This document shows, in pieces, positions 26,233-33,364 of a stretch of DNA of 33,404 nucleotides; the first letter of the stretch is position 1; every line of letters begins with the position of its first letter. The position numbers and the translations under genes are program-made. The DNA is taken from contig JANXLY010000409.1 of NCBI GenBank assembly GCA_025354885.1, forward strand, positions 1 through 33,404, given 5' to 3'. This DNA comes from Acidobacteriota bacterium. GTDB taxonomy: Bacteria > Acidobacteriota > Terriglobia > Bryobacterales > Bryobacteraceae. The notes under the pieces are model-generated. The model made no database searches. It saw only the letters and a list, made by a program, of their open reading frames with translations, and was not told the origin of the DNA.

Positions 26233-27155
26233 CAGGAACCAGTGTAATAGCCTGCCCTGGCCCGGATGGTGAGCTTGCCGTACTTCTTCTCGGCTTCCTT
26301 AGTCAGTGACACACGTATCTTGCGATATTGCCCGGCACTACCAAGCGGAGCCTTGTAGGTGATCAGATAGCGCTCGCGCAGATTCGCCAGTAGTTTGGCG
26401 AAAGCCTCATCGGCACGTTCTGTGCGGAGGACTTCGCCGCCAGTCTCAGCAGAAAGTTTGTATACATCTGCCCAACTGAAATCAGGGTTGCGCTGTTCAG
26501 GATTCTTGAGCGGCTTGGGGGGAGCAGCGTTCTTGGTGACAATGGAATTGAGAACCGCATCGGCGGCGAAAAGCCTGCGTAGCACCGTTTCGTCGCTCAC
26601 GCGGTAGTTAAGCGCTTTGTTGTCAGTGAGGATGAATATGGCGCGATGGCCGGTGAGCTTGGGGCTGTCGAGAAAGGCTTGTGCAGCGTCAAGCAGTGCG
26701 GCATTGATAGAGGTCCCAGAAGGAATGAAGTCCGGGCGCAGCGCCTGGTCAATCGCAAACGCAGCACGTTCCATATTGGCCGTAAAAGGCATCAGGTAAT
26801 CCGACTCCTTGGCAAAACCCATCACTCCCACCTTGTCTGTTGCGCGCGTCTGCGAAAGAAGCACCCGGGCGCGCCGACCGATCTGGGCGAGATAGTCTTT
26901 CATGCTGCCGGAGACATCCAGCAAGAGAAGCAGATTGAGGGCTTCGTCTTCTCGGCCAAGGTAGCTGATGACGGCGGGCTTGCCCTCGTCTTCGATGAGA
27001 AAGTCTTCCGCTTGCAGGCCTTGGATAAAGCCCTTTTCATTGCGGACGAGCACATCCAGGCGTACTTGAGTAACGCCGGCCTGAAAGATCGTGGTCCCCG
27101 GCTCTTGACCGGCACCAGCCGCAATCAGACAGAATAAGAAAGCCACAAGCCGCAT
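26232..27155 (-). CDS. Secreted VWFA-domain protein of the acidobacterial type
   Basis: The 307-residue protein begins [16 protein letters not shown], a short signal peptide, and then a '[19 protein letters not shown]...[18 protein letters not shown]' segment typical of the VWFA-related proteins expanded in Acidobacteriota. A von Willebrand A domain follows with a MIDAS DxSxS (D80, S82, S84) for a divalent metal. The C-terminal region carries a beta-rich end. A longer frame starts at 27500, but its extra 115 residues are antisense to selB. ATG 27155 overlaps the selB start codon by two bases, and no ribosome site is seen. Confidence 0.85.
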   Translation of the reverse strand: MRLVAFLFCLIAAGAGQEPGTTIFQAGVTQVRLDVLVRNEKGFIQGLQAEDFLIEDEGKPAVISYLGREDEALNLLLLLDVSGSMKDYLAQIGRRARVLLSQTRATDKVGVMGFAKESDYLMPFTANMERAAFAIDQALRPDFIPSGTSINAALLDAAQAFLDSPKLTGHRAIFILTDNKALNYRVSDETVLRRLFAADAVLNSIVTKNAAPPKPLKNPEQRNPDFSWADVYKLSAETGGEVLRTERADEAFAKLLANLRERYLITYKAPLGSAGQYRKIRVSLTKEAEKKYGKLTIRARAGYYTGS

Positions 27156-29004
27156 GAAGAATATTATCGTCGGAACAGCGGGACATATCGACCACGGCAA
27201 GACCACGCTCGTCAAAGCCTTGACCGGAATCGATACGGACCGGCTCAAGGAAGAGAAAGAGCGGGGGATCTCGATCGAGCTCGGGTTCGCCGATCTCAAG
27301 ACCACGCAAGGCATGCGGATTGCCTTTGTCGACGTCCCTGGGCATGAGCGCTTTGTGCGAAACATGCTGGCGGGAGTGAGTGGCATTGATCTTGTCCTGT
27401 TTGTCGTAGCTGCCGATGAGGCCATCAAGCCGCAGACGCGAGAGCACTTTGACATCTGCCGCCTGCTTGGGTTGAGACGCGGTGTAATTGCCCTGACCAA
27501 AGCAGATCTTGTAGATGAAGAATGGTTGGCTCTCGTGCGAATGGAACTTGAAGATTTTGTAAAAGGGAGCTTTCTTGAGGGTGCGGCAATTGTGCCAGTG
27601 AGTGCGGTGACGGGGATGGGTCTCGATCAGATCCAGCTGGAAATACTCAAGGCGGCAGAAGGGCTCGAACAGCGCGATCAGCGACGGATGTCGAGGCTGC
27701 CCATTGATCGAGCCTTCGTCATGAAAGGTCACGGCACCGTTGTGACGGGGACCTTGCGCGAAGGGAAATTGACACTGGAAAGCGAAGTGGAACTGTATCC
27801 CAGCGGTAAAGTGGCGCGGGTAAGAGGGATCCAGGTGCACGGGGAGAAAGTGAAGGAGGCGCTCGCGGGGCAGCGGACTGCGGTGAATCTTGCCGGCGTA
27901 GATGTAACTGACGTGGAGCGTGGCTTCGTGGCTGCGCCTCCGGGGAAACTGCGGCCTGTCCGGATCTTCGATGCCGAAATTCAACTGTTGCAGGGCGCGA
28001 GGGCCATCCGCGACAGGGCGAAAGTGCACTTTCATGCGGGAACCGTTGAAGTAGCTGCGGAACTGAGGGTGCTCGCAGAAAAACGCCAAATCGAGCCAGG
28101 CGCAACCGCCTGGGTGAGGCTGGTACTGGACGCAGAAACGCTCGTACTGCCAGACGACCGTTTTATCCTGCGCAGCTTCTCGCCGATGGTGACGATCGCC
28201 GGCGGTACAGTGATGGAGTTGCATTTTGGAGCAGCCAGATTGCGGCGAAAGGGTGCCGTGGATCGACTTGAAAAATGGAAGGCCATGGCACTTCCGGCGC
28301 GTATCCAGTTCCTTGTCGAGCAACGGCCGCTCGGCATTGAGTTTGCCGAGTTGCGGCAAAGCCTCGGTTGTCTTGAGGAGGAGATGCCGAAGGGTTTGGA
28401 GAAAATTGGTAGTTGGTTCGCTGCAGGGACAAACCTGAAACAGATAGCAGCCGAGCTTGTGGCTCGCTTGCGTGTGCATCACAAGGAGCATCCGCTTGAG
28501 CCGGGGCTTTCGCGAGAGGCGTTGCGGGCGGGCTTGCTCGCCGGGGCTCCTGTGCCGCTGATGGTAGCTTTATTGCGCCATGCCCCAAGTGTAAAAGCCG
28601 AGGGAGACTTGTTACGCCTTGAAAGTCACAAGGTAAAGCTGGAGCTGAAAGAGGATGAAGCGTCGCAGGATATGGAGAAAATGTTTCGAGAAGCTGGCTT
28701 GGCAGTCCCCGCCGTAGATGAGGTCTTGCGAGCAAGCGGGCTCGAATTGGGCAAGGCGAAATCAGTATTGACTCTCCTCTTGCGAAGCGGCGTTCTCGTC
28801 CGGGTTGGTGCGGAGATGGTGTTTCATTCCGAAGCGCTGTTGGCTCTTCGAAAAATTGTGTCCGCCAGGCGAGGCGAACGTTTTGGTGTGGCTGAATTCA
28901 AAGACTGGACCGGGATTTCCCGAAAATATGCAATTCCGCTGCTTGAGTATCTGGACCGGGAGAAAGTGTCGCGCCGGGATGGCGATGCTCGCGTTATCCT
29001 CTAA
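27154..29004 (+). CDS. selB: Selenocysteine-specific elongation factor
   Basis: The 616-residue GTPase brings Sec-tRNA to in-frame UGA codons marked by a SECIS element. It has G1 GHIDHGKT (10-17), the switch-like [14 protein letters not shown]3 DVPGHE (60-65), G4 TKAD (115-118), two beta-barrel domains, and a C-terminal winged-helix part (about 385-616) used for SECIS binding. The start [17 protein letters not shown] is canonical, so ATG 27154 is firm despite overlapping the VWFA start. No selA, selC, selD or evident selenoprotein gene lies in the window. Confidence 0.95.
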   Translation: MKNIIVGTAGHIDHGKTTLVKALTGIDTDRLKEEKERGISIELGFADLKTTQGMRIAFVDVPGHERFVRNMLAGVSGIDLVLFVVAADEAIKPQTREHFDICRLLGLRRGVIALTKADLVDEEWLALVRMELEDFVKGSFLEGAAIVPVSAVTGMGLDQIQLEILKAAEGLEQRDQRRMSRLPIDRAFVMKGHGTVVTGTLREGKLTLESEVELYPSGKVARVRGIQVHGEKVKEALAGQRTAVNLAGVDVTDVERGFVAAPPGKLRPVRIFDAEIQLLQGARAIRDRAKVHFHAGTVEVAAELRVLAEKRQIEPGATAWVRLVLDAETLVLPDDRFILRSFSPMVTIAGGTVMELHFGAARLRRKGAVDRLEKWKAMALPARIQFLVEQRPLGIEFAELRQSLGCLEEEMPKGLEKIGSWFAAGTNLKQIAAELVARLRVHHKEHPLEPGLSREALRAGLLAGAPVPLMVALLRHAPSVKAEGDLLRLESHKVKLELKEDEASQDMEKMFREAGLAVPAVDEVLRASGLELGKAKSVLTLLLRSGVLVRVGAEMVFHSEALLALRKIVSARRGERFGVAEFKDWTGISRKYAIPLLEYLDREKVSRRDGDARVIL

Positions 29005-29005
29005 A

Positions 29006-31228
29006 ATGCGGGCTAAAGTTTCTCCAGCCAAACCGATAAGCAGAAGTGCAGTGGCAGGAATGAACCTTGAAGCTTCGACTTATCCAGACGACTTGAGCAG
29101 CGCTTTGCCAGAGATGCCGATACTTCTACTTTGTATCGGTGCCGCAACCGAAATTAGAACGAAGGCTGAAGAATGGCGCGCTCAAATGCAGGCCATTGAG
29201 GACGCGGTGTTCTGCACAAATGATTTGCAGGAAAGTCTTGCGGTGCTAACAGAGTGTGAAAACCTGGGTACGCCGGTTGGGTTGATTGTGATCGTGAGTG
29301 AGCTTTGGAACCAAGATCTCTGCGCAATGGTAGAAGAGCTGCGGCAATCCGGCCGAGAGACCGAACTTCCAATTCTCTTGGGCTGCGAGGTTTTGCCCCG
29401 AGTTCATTTATATGAATCTGTAGAAGCAGGCGTCAATCTTGCTTTTTCGCCACCCTTCGATTGGGAGCTCATCCGGCGAAAGGCGCAGAGTGCTTTGAGG
29501 GCTGCTGCGCAAGCATGGGAGTTACAGTCGGGCAAAGACCATGCCGAAGAATTGCTCGCGCAGCACAAGCAATCCGTCCTGAGTCAAAATCTCTGGCGCA
29601 TGGACATGCGCACCCATGCAATTGAGTTCAGTGACAACTTCCGGCGCATGAGTGGCTTCTCGGCTCAGCAAATCGGCAACAGCCTGGACGAGTGCCTGTG
29701 CATGATTCACCCTCAAGACCTGTCGCGGTTGAGCCAGTCCTTGAGTGGCGCGGATTGGAAGTTGCTTCCTGACGAGTTGAACTTTGAATTCCGACTGCGC
29801 CACCGGAACGGGCATTGGCGCTGGGTGCTGGTTCGTGGCCGGATTGAGCGGGATGAGTCGGGAGATCCACTCGCGATCAGTGGATCCCACACAGACATTA
29901 CCGAGGCAAAAACGACAGACCCCGTTACCGGGCTCGCAAACCGCTTTCAGTTTGAAGACTGGCTCGAAGAAAATTTTGCGCCGCAATCTTCGCACATGGC
30001 TGTCATTTTGGTGGGGATTGATCGCTACGCCCTGATTCGCGACTCTTTTGGGCAAGCTCTGGGCGACCAGCTGCTTCGTCTCGCCGGCGAGAGATTGAGT
30101 AGCGTGCTCGATGCCGGAAATCGGCAATTGAGCGGTTGGATGCTGGCACGTCTGAGCGACGACGAGTTTGCGATTGCGATTCCGGAGGTTGAAGATGCGA
30201 AGGCCGCTCGCGCCATCGCAGAACAAGTTCAGGAGGCTCTTGCGAAGGGTATCTGGCTTGAAGGCAATGAGTTGTTCCTCTCTACGAGCGCTGGCTTTGT
30301 ACTCGAAGAAGACCGGCAGCATTTTGAAGAGGTTTGGCGCGACGCTGAAATTGCTATGCATTCGGCCAAGGCGGACGGCGGAAACCGGATCATTCTTTTT
30401 GATCGCATCATGCGCGAGAGCGTGCTTGAGCGGATGGCAAGTGAGAATGATCTAAAGCGAGCCATCGAACAGTGGGAATTTGAGGTCTACTATCAGCCAA
30501 AAGTAACGTTGAAGGATGAGCGTATTGTCGGCTTTGAGGCTTTGCTGCGCTGGCAGCATCCCACAAAAGGGATAGTTCCGCCTTCGCAATTCATCCCGCT
30601 TGCGGAAGAGTGCGGATTGATCATTCCGATCGGGATCCGGACGGTGCGAGAGGCATGTGAAACGATCCGCAAGTGGCAGGACGAATTCCCCCAAAGAAAG
30701 CCCCTTGAGGTAAGTGTGAACTTGAGCGTGCGCCAGTTCCAGGATCTACATTTGAATGAAGAAATTCAAAAGATTCTCGCAGAAACAAAGATCCTGCCTT
30801 CCACGTTGCAATTCGAAGTTACCGAGAGCGTCCTGATGCAAGAGCCAGAGCGGGCTCTTGAAATTGTGGATGAGCTGCGCCAGATGGGCGTAGGTCTAAA
30901 GATTGACGACTTCGGCACAGGATATTCCTCATTGAGCTATTTGCATAAGCTGCCCTTCGATACCCTCAAGATTGATCGGTCCTTCATCAGCACGATGGGC
31001 GAAGATCATGCGGCTTTTGAAATTGTCAGAGCTATTATCCTGCTGGCCGAGAGCCTGGGGCTTCACGTAGTGGCAGAGGGGATCGAGACGCGCCTGCAGG
31101 CAGAGGAATTACGCAAGCTTGGCTGTGAATTTGGGCAGGGTTACCTGTTTGCTCCGCCACTGACGATTGTGGCAGCGCAGAGGATGCTGATGGCGCAATC
31201 TGCGCGTACTCTGTCCGACGAATTCTAA
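29006..31228 (+). CDS. PAS-GGDEF(degenerate)-EAL cyclic-di-GMP regulator
   Basis: The 740-residue protein has an N-terminal receiver-like region (about 37-160, no clear phosphoacceptor pattern), a PAS domain (about 190-300, ending HTDITEAK), a GGDEF-fold domain (about 304-465) whose signature is LSDDEF rather than GGDEF, and a full EAL domain (about 480-730). The EAL part keeps EALLRW (E511), N572, E606, DDFGTG (634-639), K655 and E691, so it is probably a c-di-GMP phosphodiesterase with a non-catalytic GGDEF. No membrane helix is seen. ATG 29006 lies 1 nt after the selB stop; ATG 29060 is an alternative. A longer frame from 28805 overlaps selB and is rejected. Confidence 0.9.
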   Translation: MRAKVSPAKPISRSAVAGMNLEASTYPDDLSSALPEMPILLLCIGAATEIRTKAEEWRAQMQAIEDAVFCTNDLQESLAVLTECENLGTPVGLIVIVSELWNQDLCAMVEELRQSGRETELPILLGCEVLPRVHLYESVEAGVNLAFSPPFDWELIRRKAQSALRAAAQAWELQSGKDHAEELLAQHKQSVLSQNLWRMDMRTHAIEFSDNFRRMSGFSAQQIGNSLDECLCMIHPQDLSRLSQSLSGADWKLLPDELNFEFRLRHRNGHWRWVLVRGRIERDESGDPLAISGSHTDITEAKTTDPVTGLANRFQFEDWLEENFAPQSSHMAVILVGIDRYALIRDSFGQALGDQLLRLAGERLSSVLDAGNRQLSGWMLARLSDDEFAIAIPEVEDAKAARAIAEQVQEALAKGIWLEGNELFLSTSAGFVLEEDRQHFEEVWRDAEIAMHSAKADGGNRIILFDRIMRESVLERMASENDLKRAIEQWEFEVYYQPKVTLKDERIVGFEALLRWQHPTKGIVPPSQFIPLAEECGLIIPIGIRTVREACETIRKWQDEFPQRKPLEVSVNLSVRQFQDLHLNEEIQKILAETKILPSTLQFEVTESVLMQEPERALEIVDELRQMGVGLKIDDFGTGYSSLSYLHKLPFDTLKIDRSFISTMGEDHAAFEIVRAIILLAESLGLHVVAEGIETRLQAEELRKLGCEFGQGYLFAPPLTIVAAQRMLMAQSARTLSDEF

Positions 31229-31629
31229 GTGCTGCAGTTGCCGTTTTTGAGAATAGCAACAACGGAGCAGTCGGCATTTGCCTCGCGACGGCAGGGTGCA
31301 TCCACTAAAGATTGAATGCGTTGCGCTAGCCGTTGATACTCAGAGATTTTACGATTCAGCTCCATCAGTTTGCGTTCAGCGAGTCTGCACGTTTCTTCGC
31401 AAGATGCAACACCGGCATCGAGCGATGCGGCTAGTGTCCCTGCTTCGGCCAGACTAAAGCCAAAGCTCTGGCATTGCTTCAGAAAACGCACTCGATCCAC
31501 ATGTTGTGCCGCATACTGACGGTAGCCGGAATGAGGTTTCCGAGGCTGCACAAGCAGCCCCTCCCGCTCGTAGAAACGGATTGTTTCTACGCCGACTTGA
31601 GCCAGACGAGCAGCCTCAGAAATGGTCAT
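31225..31629 (-). CDS. MerR-family metal-responsive transcription regulator
   Basis: The 134-residue protein has the MerR winged-helix opening (MTISEAARLAQVGVETIRFYEREGLL), the wing PRKPHSGYRQY, a dimerisation helix and metal-site cysteines: C77 at the head of the helix, then C113 and C121 in the loop (Cx7C), with extra C53, C81 and C132. In this family Cys near position 77-82 with two loop cysteines marks sensors of Hg(II), Zn(II), Cd(II) or Pb(II) rather than Cu(I), where Ser replaces it. A mer-like operator lies upstream, so mercury is the first guess. Translation probably couples to the peptide gene 13 nt upstream; no ribosome site is seen. Its end overlaps the EAL gene stop by 4 nt. Confidence 0.85.
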   Translation of the reverse strand: MTISEAARLAQVGVETIRFYEREGLLVQPRKPHSGYRQYAAQHVDRVRFLKQCQSFGFSLAEAGTLAASLDAGVASCEETCRLAERKLMELNRKISEYQRLAQRIQSLVDAPCRREANADCSVVAILKNGNCST

Positions 31630-31642
31630 AGTTTGATTGTGA

Positions 31643-31741
31643 TCAGTTTTTGCCGGGCTCGCAGCAGGAACAATTGCAGTTGGGGTCGCCACAAGGGCAG
31701 ATGGTGCAGCAGGTGCAGCTGCGTTGGGTGTGATTTCTCAT
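31643..31741 (-). CDS. 32-residue cysteine-rich peptide, metallothionein-like
   Basis: The peptide has nine cysteines in 32 residues (positions 9, 11, 12, 15, 17, 22, 24, 26, 27), arranged as CxCC, CxC, CxCxCC, with charged or polar ends and no signal peptide. The dense CC and CxC spacing is what soft-metal-binding peptides use; a metal-sequestering role is inferred, not shown. A mer-type -35/-10 with 19-bp spacer ends 7 nt before ATG 31741, so transcription should begin at the start codon and the mRNA would be leaderless, consistent with the lack of a ribosome site. A longer frame (68 residues, TTG at 31849) would run through this promoter and is disfavoured. merR follows after 13 nt. Confidence 0.72.
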   Translation of the reverse strand: MRNHTQRSCTCCTICPCGDPNCNCSCCEPGKN

Positions 31742-31748
31742 GAGTTCA

Positions 31749-31779
31749 GGGTAAAGGCCGTAGTGGAGTACGGAGTCAA
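31749..31779 (-). promoter_or_regulatory. mer-type promoter/operator with 19-bp spacer
   Basis: On the minus strand, -35 TTGACT (31779-31774) is followed by a 19-nt spacer and a -10-like TTACCC (31754-31749). The spacer begins CCGTACTCCACTACGG, a 16-nt dyad with half-sites CCGTA (31773-31769) and TACGG (31762-31758). The layout matches the Tn501/Tn21 mer operator, which has TTGACT, CCGTAC-ATGA-GTACGG and a 19-bp spacer. The over-long spacer is the mark of MerR-family promoters that need DNA untwisting by the metal-bound regulator. The -10 box is weak. Confidence 0.8.
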
Positions 31780-31863
31780 GCGGAACTCTTAAGAATTTCT
31801 GCAGATCTTCACTTGCGAGATCGAGCTGTAAGGGAATGAGATAGTGCAATCCAACCGGCTACG

Positions 31864-31878
31864 TTTGTCGCGGACAAA
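31864..31878. repeat. Palindrome TTTGTC-GCG-GACAAA in the 31742-32263 non-coding stretch
   Basis: A perfect 6-bp inverted repeat with a 3-nt centre lies 85 nt upstream of the mer-type -35 box. It might be an operator, but no site family was recognised. The non-coding stretch 31742-32263 otherwise contains the mer promoter, the GC hairpin at 32025, and the tRNA fragment; nothing else was seen in it. Confidence 0.3.
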
Positions 31879-32024
31879 ACTACCAATGAGCAACCCAGTC
31901 CTTCGGTCTCTCCTCCAAACCCAAGCAAAAGAGCATTGTGAACAGAAAACACCTTGCACCAATGAACTCGTAAATTATAGAAGGCGGGGCAATTTTCGAT
32001 GTTCGATCTGAGTCTAAAGGAATT

Positions 32025-32037
32025 GGGGGCTGCCCCC
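32025..32037 (-). terminator. Short GC hairpin downstream of the tRNA-Pro fragment
   Basis: GGGGG-CTG-CCCCC forms a 5-bp stem with a 3-nt loop. Read on the minus strand it lies about 30 nt after the tRNA 3' end and is followed by AATTCCTTT, a weak T-run. It may be the old terminator of the tRNA-Pro gene left on the chromosome side of the junction. Confidence 0.35.
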
Positions 32038-32067
32038 GTTGTTAGCGTAGAGATCCAAGCAGCTAAG

Positions 32068-32117
32068 TGGTCGGGGCGAGAGGATTCGAAGCTCCGACCT
32101 CCTGGTCCCGAACCAGG
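32068..32117 (-). pseudogene. 3' half of tRNA-Pro(CGG), candidate attachment-site remnant
   Basis: On the minus strand these 50 nt match the 3' part of a bacterial tRNA-Pro: anticodon stem CCTGG/CCAGG enclosing TTCGGGA (anticodon CGG, 32110-32108), a 5-nt variable loop AGGTC, a T-arm with TTCGAAT, the acceptor strand CGCCCCG, A73 and encoded CCA. The expected 5' acceptor (CGGGGCG) and D-arm are absent: the sequence before the anticodon stem is unrelated. The T-stem also has a C-C mismatch at the invariant 53-61 pair. It cannot be a working tRNA. Integrases often use the tRNA 3' half as the att core, leaving such a copy at the far end of the inserted element. Confidence 0.78.
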
Positions 32118-32263
32118 ATTCGGGGGATGAGGATTGAATGCGCAGGTTTGCGCGCGGTTGCGATGGGGTTTTGTTTTCTAGCTCTTGCGGCGGATTGGCG
32201 GTTGGGGCGTCGCATCCGGTGGTAGCGAGTGGATGCAGGGGGTGGGCATAGCATTGGGCATAG

Positions 32264-32986
32264 TCAGAACTTCGAGAAAACATTCAACACGAGTGTTTCG
32301 ACGTGTGCGGCGACCTTGGATTCGCCCAGCTTCAAGGAGTTCGGATGTCCGCAGCCATTTCGCAATGTGAGGCAGCCCTCGATCTCTTGCTTGGTGTTCC
32401 TTCCTAGCATGGAGAGGGCACTGAGAATGTTCAGGAACTCAGATTCTTTGAGACGACCGAGATCATCAGTAGTGTGCGCCTGCCTCCATTTGGGATCACG
32501 TCGGAGGGCTTCTGCGTTGAATGGCGCGAGGTGCTTTGCGATGACGGTATCGTGTAGCAGCGCTACGGCACCCGCCCAAGAAAGGACGATAGCTGCCCTG
32601 TAGCAACCGAATTCGATGCACTTGGCAGCTTCCTCAATGAACTCCTTGGTTGTGGCATCAGCTATTCTTGCGATGTGTTGGCGAAGCGCCGCAACGGACG
32701 CTGACGTTGCCGCTGTCGCCGGTGTTTCGCCGAGTACACTCCTAACGAACTTGTCTCCGTCCGGAGTCAATTCCCATCCCTGAGGAGTTCGGATTGCCAT
32801 TCCGTTTGCAGCCCCAAGGTATTGCGATACGTTCCACGCTTTCGCTTTGGTCAGGCCGAAGTCGCGTGCTGCACCCTTGATATCGGCTACGGATGAAGGC
32901 TCCCTCAGTGAGTAAAGGCAGCACAAGAGTCGGTCACGATTTGACAGATCCTGACGATGAACCACTTGCTTAAGTCTTTGGAGCAC
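32264..32986 (-). CDS. HTH-like plus HEPN-like domain protein
   Basis: The 240-residue protein has an N-terminal winged-helix-like region (about 15-85: LLCCLYSL..., TKAKAWNVSQYLGAANGMAI, WELTPDGDKFV), a short linker, and a helical C-terminal region (about 110-240) with EEAAKCIEFGCYRAAIVLSWAGAV and LRNGCGHPNS. The latter gives R209-x4-H214, the RxxxxH pattern of HEPN-domain RNases. Conserved hypothetical proteins ending in this RNGCGHPN motif are familiar, but no function is assigned to my knowledge. The GTG at 32986 overlaps the upstream gene by 17 nt. It lies on the island side of the tRNA fragment. RNase activity is an inference. Confidence 0.72.
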   Translation of the reverse strand: MLQRLKQVVHRQDLSNRDRLLCCLYSLREPSSVADIKGAARDFGLTKAKAWNVSQYLGAANGMAIRTPQGWELTPDGDKFVRSVLGETPATAATSASVAALRQHIARIADATTKEFIEEAAKCIEFGCYRAAIVLSWAGAVALLHDTVIAKHLAPFNAEALRRDPKWRQAHTTDDLGRLKESEFLNILSALSMLGRNTKQEIEGCLTLRNGCGHPNSLKLGESKVAAHVETLVLNVFSKF

Positions 32987-33242
32987 TTACGAGCCGCCCC
33001 TCAAGGTCTTTCTGCTTTTGAACTGACAGGGCATAGATTTCCTTCTTCACTTCGAGCAAGTCACCCTGCTTTACCAGATTGGTAAGCGACTGTGAGAGAT
33101 TGGCCTGAAAACTCGTCTTATAGTAGCCAGTCGCCTCTTTCATCGCACCATGTATATCCTTCCGCCCGTATTCACGCTTGCCCTGTTTGGCCAAACGAAG
33201 GCAGGCCGCCAAAACGAGATCGGGGCCGGATTTTACACTCAA
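32970..33242 (-). CDS. Small HTH-like protein, partner of the HEPN-like gene
   Basis: The 90-residue basic protein has helical segments followed by a turn and a small beta hairpin (DLVLAACLRLAKQG, GRKDIHGAMKEATG, SQSLTNLVKQGDLLEVKKEIYALS), the order of a winged helix. It may bind DNA or the HEPN-like protein. Its frame opens with TTG at 33242 (a TGA lies upstream in frame), so the start is uncertain. Its last 17 nt overlap the next gene, and the two are probably co-translated. No family was recognised. Confidence 0.6.
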   Translation of the reverse strand: MSVKSGPDLVLAACLRLAKQGKREYGRKDIHGAMKEATGYYKTSFQANLSQSLTNLVKQGDLLEVKKEIYALSVQKQKDLEGRLVSAPKT

Positions 33243-33270
33243 AGCTGCGGCGATGGTCCTCGTAGTCTTG

Positions 33271-33328
33271 TCTCATACAAGATGAGCCTGAAGGAAAGAG
33301 CGATTCTCACACAAGATGAGCCTGAAGG
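33271..33328 (+). repeat. Two 24-bp direct repeats, 34-nt period
   Basis: 33271-33294 and 33305-33328 both read TCTCA(T/C)ACAAGATGAGCC followed by TGAAGG, 23 of 24 bases identical, separated by 10 nt. They stand upstream of the HTH/HEPN pair (minus strand) and of a possible transposase start (plus strand). They could be protein-binding sites or part of an insertion-sequence end. Confidence 0.6.
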
Positions 33329-33364
33329 CAGAGAGGTGGCAGAAGCTGGGGATTGATCATCAGC

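Noticed and set aside
27037..28491. A 484-residue open frame on the minus strand over selB
   Set aside because: It is antisense to a clear SelB coding region, has shadow-like composition rich in Arg, His, Pro and Ser, and no recognisable motif.
28805..29005. A 5' extension of the EAL gene into selB
   Set aside because: The added 67 residues are out of frame over the conserved end of SelB and show no domain.
31630..31692. A 21-residue extension of MerR to a GTG at 31692
   Set aside because: It overlaps the Cys-rich peptide frame and adds a non-homologous stretch before the conserved MTISEAARL start.
31643..31849. A 68-residue version of the Cys-rich peptide starting at TTG 31849
   Set aside because: Its first 36 residues would cover the mer-type promoter and lack a ribosome site. 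The 32-residue form starts at the predicted transcription start.
32068..32144. A functional tRNA-Pro gene
   Set aside because: No 5' acceptor strand or D-arm matches upstream, and the T-stem has a C-C mismatch at the invariant pair.
33271..33328. CRISPR array
   Set aside because: Only two repeat copies with a 10-nt gap; no spacers of normal length and no cas genes.
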